Part shown: piece after piece, positions 7,745 to 14,796 of the stretch
How the letters are laid out: each line of letters opens with the position of its first letter
How positions within the stretch are numbered: the stretch's first letter is position 1
From: Coriobacteriales bacterium
GTDB taxonomy: Bacteria > Actinomycetota > Coriobacteriia > Coriobacteriales > UBA8131
NCBI GenBank assembly: GCA_031256575.1
Contig: JAIRQI010000041.1
Coordinates: forward strand, 1 to 17,113
DNA: 17,113 nucleotides
Reading direction: 5' to 3'
Made by a program: the position numbers and the translations under genes
Notes under the pieces: generated by a model
Databases searched by the model: none
What the model was told of the DNA's origin: nothing
What the model saw: the letters and a program-made list of their open reading frames with translations, nothing else

Positions 7745-8917
7745 TTACTGCAAACTCAGCTGGTTAGCCGTCTGAAAGACAGCAATCAGGTTCTCTGGCT
7801 TGGCATCTTCTGCACAGAGCAATGGCTTGTTGGGCATGAAGATAAACCCGCCTCCCGGTGCAAAGGTATCGAAACAGCGTTTGACATAGTCTGTGCACTG
7901 CTGCACGGTTCCCATCTGTAGCAGGTCGACTGTGATACCAGTCGCTACAGTATGCCAGTCACCGATGGCTTTATAAATCTCAAAGGGGTCGTCTTGGTCC
8001 AGCATGAAAACACAGGAACCTTTCGGCAGCTTGCGGTAGCGATCAATGGTGTTGATGAACCGACCCTCGCCTTTAATGAAGAACTTCAGGCCAGCTTCCA
8101 TAAAGGGCATGCAGAGTTCCATGAACTCATTGAAGAAGAACTCATCAAAGAGTTCGGGAGACAAGAAGCACTCGATGTGGTAGCCAGTCGAACCCAAAGG
8201 ATACGGTTCAGAGAAATCTAAGGGGTTAAGACTGGCAAAACGCGCCCGGTTGGCTGCTCCTAAGACCTTGACAGCTTCGCGCACTGTGTCTGGCCGCCGT
8301 TTCAGATCAATCAAGGTGTCACTCATGCCCCGCAAGCTGTCAAACAGGGTATTGATTGGGCTAAAATAGCCAATTGGGGCTCCGGTGATAGGAACAATTC
8401 CTTTGACATTGCTCATGTAGTCAGAAATCAAGTCGTTAGCGGTCTTGAAGACACCAATCGCCTTCAGAGCTTCGATAATTTTCGGATAAGCCTGTTCTCG
8501 CGGCAGCTGCAAGGTCGTATTGCGTTGCTTGAACATCTTGTTGTTAAAGGCCACCGGGTCAGCTATCAGATCAGGATAATCGTCAGCTGACATATAGTCG
8601 ATCTCCGGCTGCAGGTGGATGATGACCGTGCCATCATCACCGATTCGGTAGCTGTAATTGCCCATAGCATGGGCGGCCTTGACAGCAGTGTTCAGGGTGC
8701 CTCCCCAGACAAAGTCGAAGTCCACGACATCAAAATACTTGATGTAGGCTTCAAAGGTCTTCTGGGGGTCATCCATTACGTCTTCATAGCGAACGCCAGC
8801 ATAGGAGAAAGGCCAAGAAATGACCTCAGCACCGACTGGTATCTTCTTTGGTTCCTTGAAGCTGGTAGCATCAATGATGTTCTGGATGCGTTCAGCTCGC
8901 AAACTTTCTACACTCAT
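7745..8917 (-). CDS. UroD-family corrinoid methyltransferase
   Basis: 390 residues, related to uroporphyrinogen decarboxylase and the MtaA/MtbA/CmuA methyltransferases. N-terminal RIQNIIDATSFKEPKKIPVG and the TFEAYIKYFDVVDFDFVWGG segment fit the family, as do the C-terminal GGGFIFMPNKP and KPENL blocks. In MtaA-type enzymes zinc is held by His-x-Cys and a later Cys in a PGC loop. Here the corresponding places read IKGEGRF and MPNKPLL, so the classical zinc ligands look absent and this is a divergent subgroup. Expected role: moving a methyl group between a substrate and the corrinoid protein encoded downstream. AGGGAGG (8924-8930) lies 6 nt before the ATG. It is not likely to be HemE, since the cognate corrinoid gene is in the same operon. 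Confidence 0.85.
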   Translation of the reverse strand: MSVESLRAERIQNIIDATSFKEPKKIPVGAEVISWPFSYAGVRYEDVMDDPQKTFEAYIKYFDVVDFDFVWGGTLNTAVKAAHAMGNYSYRIGDDGTVIIHLQPEIDYMSADDYPDLIADPVAFNNKMFKQRNTTLQLPREQAYPKIIEALKAIGVFKTANDLISDYMSNVKGIVPITGAPIGYFSPINTLFDSLRGMSDTLIDLKRRPDTVREAVKVLGAANRARFASLNPLDFSEPYPLGSTGYHIECFLSPELFDEFFFNEFMELCMPFMEAGLKFFIKGEGRFINTIDRYRKLPKGSCVFMLDQDDPFEIYKAIGDWHTVATGITVDLLQMGTVQQCTDYVKRCFDTFAPGGGFIFMPNKPLLCAEDAKPENLIAVFQTANQLSLQ

Positions 8918-9278
8918 TTCACTCCTCCCTGATATACGGATTAACTATTTGTAATTTCATCGAATAGCTCTGTTCACCAGCACCACCCCTTAACTACAGC
9001 TGATTCCTGCACAATCTCTTCTGGGCCCCTCCAACCCTTAGCATGACCTTTCAAGAATCCAAGCTGGCAAGTCTGATTTACGGATACCTGTTGAAACAAA
9101 AATACTGCAAAGGCTTCTGCCAGATAGCCATAACATGCAGGTTGCAGCAAAACATCTTTCGCCAGCCAAACATTTGGGGCATTTAGGTTCCAAGGCTCGC
9201 AATGCTCTATCTGCAACTAGTATTCTCTATATAAATGAGCAGGAAGGCTTGTAAAAAAGACAGTAAGGAGAGTGGATT
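8918..9278. other. Divergent intergenic region between two UroD-family genes
   Basis: About 360 bp separate the minus-strand operon and the plus-strand UroD-family gene, so both promoters should lie here. For the plus gene, TATATAAAT at 9228-9236 is a possible -10, without a good -35. Upstream of the minus gene, the A/T-rich stretch around 8940-8965 is the likeliest promoter area, but no convincing pair stands out. An 80-codon minus-strand frame (8974-9216) has no ribosome binding site and no recognisable family. I see no clear riboswitch or large hairpin. Confidence 0.5.
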
Positions 9279-10259
9279 ATGCTGACTCCAAGAGAAAATT
9301 TCATGGAGGTAATGACTGGTGGTAAGCCAGACCGTTTCGTCAATCAGTTCGAGTTCTTTCAAATGGCACCGGGTCCTGGCATGTTCGGTCCAATGCCGGA
9401 GAGGGGAGGAAAATCAAAAGACGCCTGGGGAGTAACGACAGTTTGGCCGGAAGGCGTCATCACCCCTTATCCGATCCACGATGCCGAACACACCGTGGTC
9501 AAAGACATCCATCACTGGCAGGATTACTTTATCTATCCCAAAATCAATGACAATGACGATGATTGGGCTGAGCCTGAACGAATCGCTGGAGAAATCGACC
9601 GCAACGAGAAGTTTGTCTCCACAATGGTCTTTCCCGGTTTCTTTGAGATGATGCACTACATGTTGGGCATGCAAGAAGCACTTGCCAACTATGCTTTGGA
9701 ACCTGAGTTGATGCATCAGATGATTGACCACTACTTAAAGTATCTGCTGATGAATGCCGAAGTCATAGCCAAGCATGTCCATCCCGACATGTTTGGTTTG
9801 AGCGATGACCTGGGCACTGCGGTTAACTCCTTCATCTCACCAGCGATGTTTAAAGAATTCTTCTTGAAACCCTACCAGACCCTCTTCGGTACCTGGCGGG
9901 AGCTCGGTGTGGAGTTGATTTACATGCACAATGACAGCTATTCGGCCAATCTGGTGCCACTGTTGATTGAGTCTGGCATTCAGGTCTGGCAAGGTTGTGT
10001 GACGCGTTGCGATGTTCCGAGCTTGGTCAAGGAGTTCGGCCCCCAGATGACCTTCATGGGCGACATCGACAGCGGAGTGGTGGACTCTCCCTACTGGACT
10101 CCTGAGATTATCGAGCGCGAAGTAAGGCGGGCCTGCACTACTAACGGCAAGCTGTACTTTATCCCCTGTATGACCATGGCTGGTCCACCGACCCTCTACG
10201 ACGGGGTATTGGAATGCTTGACGGAGAATATCGACAAGATGTCCAAGGAGATGTTTTAG
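9279..10259 (+). CDS. UroD-family methyltransferase, second copy
   Basis: 326 residues of the UroD/MtaA fold. The N-terminus (MLTPRENFMEVMTGGKPDR) is the usual opening, followed by a Gly/Pro-rich KDAWGV segment. The core YMHNDSYSANLVPLLIESG block carries His217 and Asp219 where MtaA-type enzymes have His-x-Cys, and IPCMTMAG supplies Cys297 at the usual third zinc-ligand position. A variant His/Asp/Cys metal site is therefore possible. AAGGAG (9265-9270) lies 8 nt before the ATG. It faces away from the corrinoid operon and could provide the second half-reaction, donating to or accepting from the shared corrinoid protein. A paralogue with the same KDAWGV element starts at 16653. The substrate is unknown. 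Confidence 0.85.
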   Translation: MLTPRENFMEVMTGGKPDRFVNQFEFFQMAPGPGMFGPMPERGGKSKDAWGVTTVWPEGVITPYPIHDAEHTVVKDIHHWQDYFIYPKINDNDDDWAEPERIAGEIDRNEKFVSTMVFPGFFEMMHYMLGMQEALANYALEPELMHQMIDHYLKYLLMNAEVIAKHVHPDMFGLSDDLGTAVNSFISPAMFKEFFLKPYQTLFGTWRELGVELIYMHNDSYSANLVPLLIESGIQVWQGCVTRCDVPSLVKEFGPQMTFMGDIDSGVVDSPYWTPEIIEREVRRACTTNGKLYFIPCMTMAGPPTLYDGVLECLTENIDKMSKEMF

Positions 10260-10327
10260 CGGTACCTAACGCGAGGTAAGCAAGGCAAGGTAAGACGAAG
10301 CAGGGCCAGGTAAAGATACTAAAAGCA

Positions 10328-10354
10328 AAGCCGGCGACATATAGTCGCCGGCTT
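10328..10354. terminator. Strong bidirectional hairpin between convergent genes
   Basis: Perfect 11-bp arms AAGCCGGCGAC (10328-10338) and GTCGCCGGCTT (10344-10354) enclose a 5-nt loop. It lies between the ends of the convergent UroD-family gene (10259) and HyuA-like gene (10421). The minus-strand side is followed by TTTGCTTTTAG, a fair T tract; the plus side by a shorter one. It most likely stops transcription from both sides. Confidence 0.85.
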
Positions 10355-10420
10355 GGCATTTCTACACAAAACTAAGCTTGCTGGCTACCGGTTATATCAG
10401 GCAGCCAACCCGGCTTTCGC

Positions 10421-12442
10421 TCAGTCACCAAAACGCACGGTCACCACGGATTCCGCCGCATAGCTCAAGGCCACCTGTGGGCCATCCTTGCTCATGGCAG
10501 CGTTGGTGCCAACGCTGGTCTGTACAGCCAGCTCGCCTAGAGCACCACGCGCCCGTGCTTCCAGTTGGGCGGCAATGATTGAAGCTGCGCGAGCGGCTTC
10601 CAGGGCTTCTTCTAAGTCATCGTAGCGGTGGGCACCGGTGGGGGTGTGTACGACGTAGTAGATTCCGCTGTTCCAAGAGACAATCTTCGAGACATCGATG
10701 CGTACTGTCGCTCGGATGTCAGCTTTCAGAGCACCAATAGCGTTAGCAACCTCGGCATGCTCGGGTTCGATATAGTCGGTACCCAAAGCCCGAGCGACTT
10801 CTGGCAAGAAGACATGGGTGGGAGCACCAATACCTACCAGAGTGGCTTTAGTGCTGAATTTGTAGTTGAACAAATCTGCTGCATCAGAATCTCGATTCTG
10901 CCATTGATTCTGAATCAAGAACTCTGTCTGGGCATCTAGTTTGCTGAACTTGCGTCCGAACTGCTGACCGATGATGATGCGCACCAGGTTCTCATACATC
11001 CGGCCTTGGACCAGCGAGTAGGCGTGGTCAGCCAAAGCCAAAGAAGCCTCAGGCGAGTAGGGAATCCAGAGGTTATGCAGCACACAACGAACCGCCAGCT
11101 CTGAAGCCTCTGCGTCATATCCGTTGTAGTCACCTTTGATATGCATGAAGTCAGTCGGGGTCAAGCCGCAGCGCATGACCACACCTTCCTGCTCCAGGCG
11201 TTCACTCTTTAGGTTGTATAAATCTACACCAACCTCATCAGTGACCTGGTCCAAGATGATTGGGCCACGCTTCAAAGCATCGATTAATGCCAACTCATCG
11301 TTGGAATAACGGCTGCGGTCGGCAGGCTCTCTGACCAGATAGAAGAACTCATGCAGCGGAAAGTGGCTGCGTCGCTTAGAAGTTATCAGCTTATTTAGCA
11401 GCGACTTGACCTCTGGCCAACGTTCAGCCGCTACGCAAATTGGCATTACACGGCGTTGCATCAAGGTCAGTTTGTCATCGACCAGGCGAATATTACTGTC
11501 GCCACCCAGGGCAAAGGTATCTACAAAGACACCTTTGACGTGGGTCTGCCAACCACCAATCAAGATACCGTCATGAGCCATGACTGGCTGACTGTCAACA
11601 ACAACAGAGACATCAGTGGTGGTGCCTCCCATGTCGATGATGATATAGTTTTCGCGCTCGGTGAAGTCGCGACCAGCTAAAACACTGGCAGCCGGGCCAG
11701 ACAGGATTGTCTCCACAGGACGGGCTAAAGACAGGTTGGCCGACATCAGCGAACCGTCCGAGCGCACAATCATAATTGGAGCGTTGCAGTCGCGGGCGCT
11801 GAAGTCAGCTAGTACTGCGGCTACGAATTCCTGGACGATGGGTAGCAAACGAGCGTTCAAGAGAGCTGTAGCTCCCCGCTCCAGCACGTTGACCTGCGAA
11901 GACAGCTCGTTTGCGCTTACGAAAGGAATAGCCAGTTCGGATTCAATGAACTCCCGGGTGCGCTTCTCGTTAGGGGCACCATTGTTCATCGAATACATCT
12001 CGGCAGCTGCCAAAGCATCGGCGTCGGACAGCCACTCGGTCAGTGTCGGAAAGACAGTCTCCCAGTCCGGTTCGTCAACAATCATTCCATCAGCTGAGCC
12101 ATGGGTGTCAAAACAACGTACGTTGTCGCCCTTCAACTCAAAGTTTGTGTCACCGCTAATACGCTGCATGTAGGTCTCGTTTAGACCATAAATCACCAGT
12201 TTGGCCCGGCTGCCCTTGTTCTCGACGCAGGCATTGGTCGCCAGAGTAGTCGAGAGCGAAATCAGCTCTGCGGCTTTAATGGTTTCTGCTGGCAGATTAT
12301 CCAGTGCCTCGCCGATACCGATGGTCAGGTCCTCTCGTGTGGTTAAGGCTTTTCCACTGGCTAATACTGTTCTCGTGTCGAAGTCATAGGCGACTGCATC
12401 GGTACATGTGCCGCCTGTATCAATCCCGATACCAATTCTCAT
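10421..12442 (-). CDS. HyuA-like hydantoinase/oxoprolinase family ATPase
   Basis: 673 residues of the ASKHA fold. The N-terminal phosphate loop is IDTGGTCTDAV (Asp8, Gly10, Gly11, Thr12), and the second phosphate motif is DMGGTTTDVSVV beginning at Asp270. Known members are ATP-dependent hydantoinase or oxoprolinase A subunits and acetone carboxylase subunits. Here no HyuB partner is next to it; instead it adjoins corrinoid methyltransferase genes. A role in ATP-driven corrinoid reactivation or in substrate activation is an inference from context: RACo-type activators also have ASKHA ATPase domains, but they carry a 2Fe-2S domain that is not seen here. AGGGAG lies just upstream of the ATG. The gene ends before the hairpin at 10328-10354 and is transcribed divergently from the D-Asp ligase unit. 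Confidence 0.82.
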   Translation of the reverse strand: MRIGIGIDTGGTCTDAVAYDFDTRTVLASGKALTTREDLTIGIGEALDNLPAETIKAAELISLSTTLATNACVENKGSRAKLVIYGLNETYMQRISGDTNFELKGDNVRCFDTHGSADGMIVDEPDWETVFPTLTEWLSDADALAAAEMYSMNNGAPNEKRTREFIESELAIPFVSANELSSQVNVLERGATALLNARLLPIVQEFVAAVLADFSARDCNAPIMIVRSDGSLMSANLSLARPVETILSGPAASVLAGRDFTERENYIIIDMGGTTTDVSVVVDSQPVMAHDGILIGGWQTHVKGVFVDTFALGGDSNIRLVDDKLTLMQRRVMPICVAAERWPEVKSLLNKLITSKRRSHFPLHEFFYLVREPADRSRYSNDELALIDALKRGPIILDQVTDEVGVDLYNLKSERLEQEGVVMRCGLTPTDFMHIKGDYNGYDAEASELAVRCVLHNLWIPYSPEASLALADHAYSLVQGRMYENLVRIIIGQQFGRKFSKLDAQTEFLIQNQWQNRDSDAADLFNYKFSTKATLVGIGAPTHVFLPEVARALGTDYIEPEHAEVANAIGALKADIRATVRIDVSKIVSWNSGIYYVVHTPTGAHRYDDLEEALEAARAASIIAAQLEARARGALGELAVQTSVGTNAAMSKDGPQVALSYAAESVVTVRFGD

Positions 12443-12499
12443 TTAGTTCTCCCTATTAATTAATCCACGAATGTGGGTTGAACAACAATCCACCATTCT

Positions 12500-12543
12500 A
12501 TAATAAACGCCCAAAAAAGCGAAATTGTTGAGCATTTTTGGGC
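12500..12543 (-). promoter_or_regulatory. Inverted repeat and possible promoter upstream of the HyuA-like gene
   Basis: Perfect 9-bp arms GCCCAAAAA (12509-12517) and TTTTTGGGC (12535-12543) are separated by 17 nt. A further GGGC-AAAAA-GCCC hairpin (12540-12552) shares the right arm. On the minus strand a TATTAT element at 12500-12505 lies immediately downstream of the left arm and could be the -10, although no good -35 is present. The spacing of the arms fits an operator bound by a dimer better than a terminator. Confidence 0.4.
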
Positions 12544-12652
12544 AAAAAGCCCAGCGGAAGTTGTCTTTGCAAGGCGTTAACTACTTTCGACTAGTTAGCA
12601 AGCAGAAACGCTTTTAAATACATGTGGATAAAACCTCGGTGGTGCTCGCTGT

Positions 12653-12787
12653 ATGCTCTACCTTGCTAGCCACCACACTCTACCTTTGCAGCCAGCATTC
12701 TCTACTCTGCCAGCCGCTAAACTACCCTGCCAACCACCACACCTCCCGAGCAGCCACCCCACTTTCCTTGCCAGCCGCCACACTTAA
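12653..12787 (+). CDS. Possible 44-residue leader peptide spanning the repeat array
   Basis: ATG at 12653 opens a frame that closes with TAA at 12785-12787, directly after the last repeat unit. It is offset from the ligase frame. The peptide is rich in Pro, Leu, Ser and His and resembles no family. GGTGG at 12638-12642 is a weak ribosome binding site 10 nt upstream, and it falls in the left arm of the masking helix. It may be a chance frame; the near coincidence of its end with the array is the reason to record it. Confidence 0.22.
   Translation: MLYLASHHTLPLQPAFSTLPAAKLPCQPPHLPSSHPTFLASRHT
12658..12784 (+). repeat. Six degenerate C-rich tandem repeats in the ligase leader
   Basis: Units at 12658-12679, 12680-12701, 12702-12721, 12722-12742, 12743-12763 and 12764-12784 are 20-22 bp each, with the core CTACCTTGCCAGCC followed by a C/A-rich end. 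Their lengths vary and are not multiples of three throughout, which argues against a conserved coding role. By my count the 127 bp hold 60 C and 15 G, the C-over-G imbalance typical of Rho-loading (rut) RNA. The array lies between the putative promoter and the ligase start codon. Confidence 0.75.
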
Positions 12788-12854
12788 CCTCGATGCTCTA
12801 GAATTACCTGTACAGTTTTTCACTAGTCTGGTCAGAAAACCCCGAGGTTCAAAC

Positions 12855-14087
12855 ATGTCGACTGAGTTCTTACCGATAATCCTTGGTAGCGATGAGAATG
12901 CCTATGGCATGGCCCGGGCTTTTCACCAGCGTTATGGCATCAAGTCCTTATTGGTTTGCCGCCTGCAGCTGGCAGCAACCAAAAACAGCCGAATCCTAGA
13001 TATCGTCTGCATTGATAGATTTGACTCCGATGAAGTCTTTCTGCCCGCCTTAGTCGAGGTCTTAGCTGCCCACCCTGAGCCGAAGATTCTTATCCCCTGC
13101 TCGGACCGTTACCTGCAGTTAGTCGTACAAAACTCTGCGGTTCTAGAGCCCTATATCGCTAACCGCTTTATTTCGTCAGACCTGCTAGACCAGGTTGTCA
13201 CCAAGCAAAGGTTTTATGAACTCTGCGACCAGTATGGCTTGCGCTATCCTCAAACGGTGGTCTGCCCACCAGAGCGGCGTTTGCAGGTGTTGGAAGAACT
13301 GCCCTTTGGTTTTCCGATGGTAATCAAGGCCAATAACTCCAACAGTTTCGAGTACCTACACTCCACAGTGGCTGATAAACAGAAGGCCTACTTTGTCAGG
13401 ACGGCTGATGAGTTTACAAAAATTATGCAAAACTTAAATGCGTCTGACTATACCGACAACCTTATTATTCAGGAGTTCATCCCGGGTGATGACACAGCGA
13501 TGCGTGTCATGAACTGTTACTCCAATCGGCAAGGTAAGGTTAAACTGATGTGCTTAGGGCATCCAATACTTGAGGAGTACACACCGCTGAATGCCGGTAA
13601 CTATGCCGCTATCATCTCCGACAGCGATACCAGCCTCTACCAACAGATTCAAGCTTTTCTCGAAGAAATCGGCTTTGTGGGCTTCTCCAATTTCGACCTC
13701 AAGTTTGATAATCGAACAGGCCAGTATGTACTCTTTGAGATTAACCCCCGACAAGGACGCAGCAGCTTTTATGTCACTGCAGCCGGCTACAATATGGCTG
13801 AATTCATTGCCCAAGATGTCATTTTCGGCGAAGATAATGAGCCGGTCTATGCAGATAAGCAGCACCTCTGGCTCTCTATACCTAAAAGCATTCTGTATAA
13901 ATACGTTCAGAATGCTCAAGCTAAAACCAAGTTGCGCCAGCTCATCAGAAGCAACCAGTATACTTATACTCTATTCTACAAGCCAGATTTCTCTGTTCAA
14001 CGCTGGCTGAGAATGCAGCGTTACTTGATGCGGCACCACCAGGACTACAAGCAGTACTATTTTGATAAAGGAGCACTGAGTGTATAA
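12855..14087 (+). CDS. D-aspartate ligase-like ATP-grasp enzyme (peptidoglycan cross-bridge)
   Basis: Probably joins D-Asp to the side-chain amine of residue 3 of the peptidoglycan stem peptide in the cytoplasm, using ATP. The 410-residue form starting MSTEFLPIILGSDENAYGM matches my recollection of the N-terminus of Enterococcus faecium Aslfm; GAGG (12844-12847) lies 7 nt before this ATG. The frame is open back to GTG 12624, but those 77 codons cover the repeat array and have no ribosome binding site. ATP-grasp signs: FPMVIKANNSN (nucleotide-binding lysine), LIIQEFIPGDD, and FEINPRQGRS with Glu295 and Asn297 as metal ligands. The following racemase overlaps by 8 bases and would supply the D-amino acid, as in the Aslfm/Racfm pair. 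D-Glu or another carboxylate is an alternative substrate. No signal peptide is seen. Confidence 0.8.
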   Translation: MSTEFLPIILGSDENAYGMARAFHQRYGIKSLLVCRLQLAATKNSRILDIVCIDRFDSDEVFLPALVEVLAAHPEPKILIPCSDRYLQLVVQNSAVLEPYIANRFISSDLLDQVVTKQRFYELCDQYGLRYPQTVVCPPERRLQVLEELPFGFPMVIKANNSNSFEYLHSTVADKQKAYFVRTADEFTKIMQNLNASDYTDNLIIQEFIPGDDTAMRVMNCYSNRQGKVKLMCLGHPILEEYTPLNAGNYAAIISDSDTSLYQQIQAFLEEIGFVGFSNFDLKFDNRTGQYVLFEINPRQGRSSFYVTAAGYNMAEFIAQDVIFGEDNEPVYADKQHLWLSIPKSILYKYVQNAQAKTKLRQLIRSNQYTYTLFYKPDFSVQRWLRMQRYLMRHHQDYKQYYFDKGALSV

Positions 14088-14796
14088 AAAGCTGGGAATC
14101 ATCGGTGGTATGGGCCCCTTGGCAACATATACCTTATACAAGAGCCTGATAACTCTACACAAAGTGCAAAGCGACCAGGAACACCTTGACATGGTCATCT
14201 TAAACGACCCCAAGATTCCTGATCGCAGCCAGGCCATCTTGGCCGATGGTGAATCACCTTTGCCCTATATCGTAGAGGATTGTCGTATCTGTGCCGCTGC
14301 CGGTTGTGACATTATTGCGATTCCCTGCAATACATCACACTACTATATTGATGAGATTCAGCAGCAGTCCGAGATACCGGTGTTGAATATGGTACAACTG
14401 GTTGCCGACAGTCTACATCGGGCCAGTTCCCAAAAGGCTTATCTACTAGCGACCAGCGGAACCATTCAAGCAGGCATCTATAACAAGGCTTTAGAAAGCC
14501 AAGGTATCGAGTTAGGAATACCTGACGAGCAGCAGAGAGCTTTTCTGATGAATCTGATATATGCAATCAAAGCTGGAGAATATCCAGATACGACAAAGCT
14601 AGCAGAACATATCCACACAGTCCTGGAATCTGGCTTTAGTCATATTATCTTAGGTTGTACCGAGCTCTCCCTCTTAGTGTCGGAATTGCTGGACAAAGGA
14701 ATAGCACCAGACCAGCTGATTGATTCGACTGAAGTATTAGCCAAAGCCATCCTCGAGAGGTTTGATCCACTTTATGCAGCAGACAGCGCTTCGTAA
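14080..14796 (+). CDS. Aspartate/glutamate racemase
   Basis: 238 residues, cofactor-independent racemase making D-Asp (or D-Glu) from the L-form. The N-terminal GIIGGMGPLAT loop is characteristic of aspartate racemases. The two catalytic cysteines lie in PCNTSHYY (Cys83) and GCTELSLL (Cys193), nearly the same numbers as in the archaeal aspartate racemase. GTG at 14080 is the start, with AAAGGAG (14067-14073) 6 nt upstream, and it overlaps the end of the ligase gene by 8 bases. The pairing points to D-Asp for the cell-wall cross-bridge rather than the general D-Glu supply by MurI, which looks different. Its end overlaps the beginning of typA, so the three genes may form one transcript. Confidence 0.9.
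   Translation: MYKKLGIIGGMGPLATYTLYKSLITLHKVQSDQEHLDMVILNDPKIPDRSQAILADGESPLPYIVEDCRICAAAGCDIIAIPCNTSHYYIDEIQQQSEIPVLNMVQLVADSLHRASSQKAYLLATSGTIQAGIYNKALESQGIELGIPDEQQRAFLMNLIYAIKAGEYPDTTKLAEHIHTVLESGFSHIILGCTELSLLVSELLDKGIAPDQLIDSTEVLAKAILERFDPLYAADSAS

Larger units (their letters stand above)
12632..12849 (+). promoter_or_regulatory. Long-range inverted repeat that can mask the ligase ribosome binding site
   Basis: AACCTCGG at 12632-12639 is fully complementary to CCGAGGTT at 12842-12849. Adding GG 12641-12642 with CC 12840-12841 extends the helix to 10 bp with one bulged T. The right arm contains GAGG (12844-12847), the Shine-Dalgarno of the ligase start at 12855. A second left-arm copy, AACCTCG at 12786-12792, can pair with the same site over 7 bp. 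The two alternative pairings suggest a translational switch, but this is inference from complementarity only. Confidence 0.4.

Noticed and set aside
8974..9216. 80-codon minus-strand frame between the divergent UroD-family genes
   Set aside because: There is no Shine-Dalgarno, no recognisable family and low-complexity composition; the position is expected to hold promoters.
8918..9278. Cobalamin riboswitch upstream of the methyltransferase genes
   Set aside because: I looked for the conserved B12-box and the multi-stem layout and found no convincing match; a covariance-model search (Rfam cobalamin) would settle it.
12624..12854. N-terminal extension of the ligase from GTG 12624 (77 extra codons)
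   Set aside because: It has no ribosome binding site, it translates degenerate repeats of varying length, and the family N-terminus begins at MSTEFLPIILGSD. The leader is better read as untranslated or separately read sequence.
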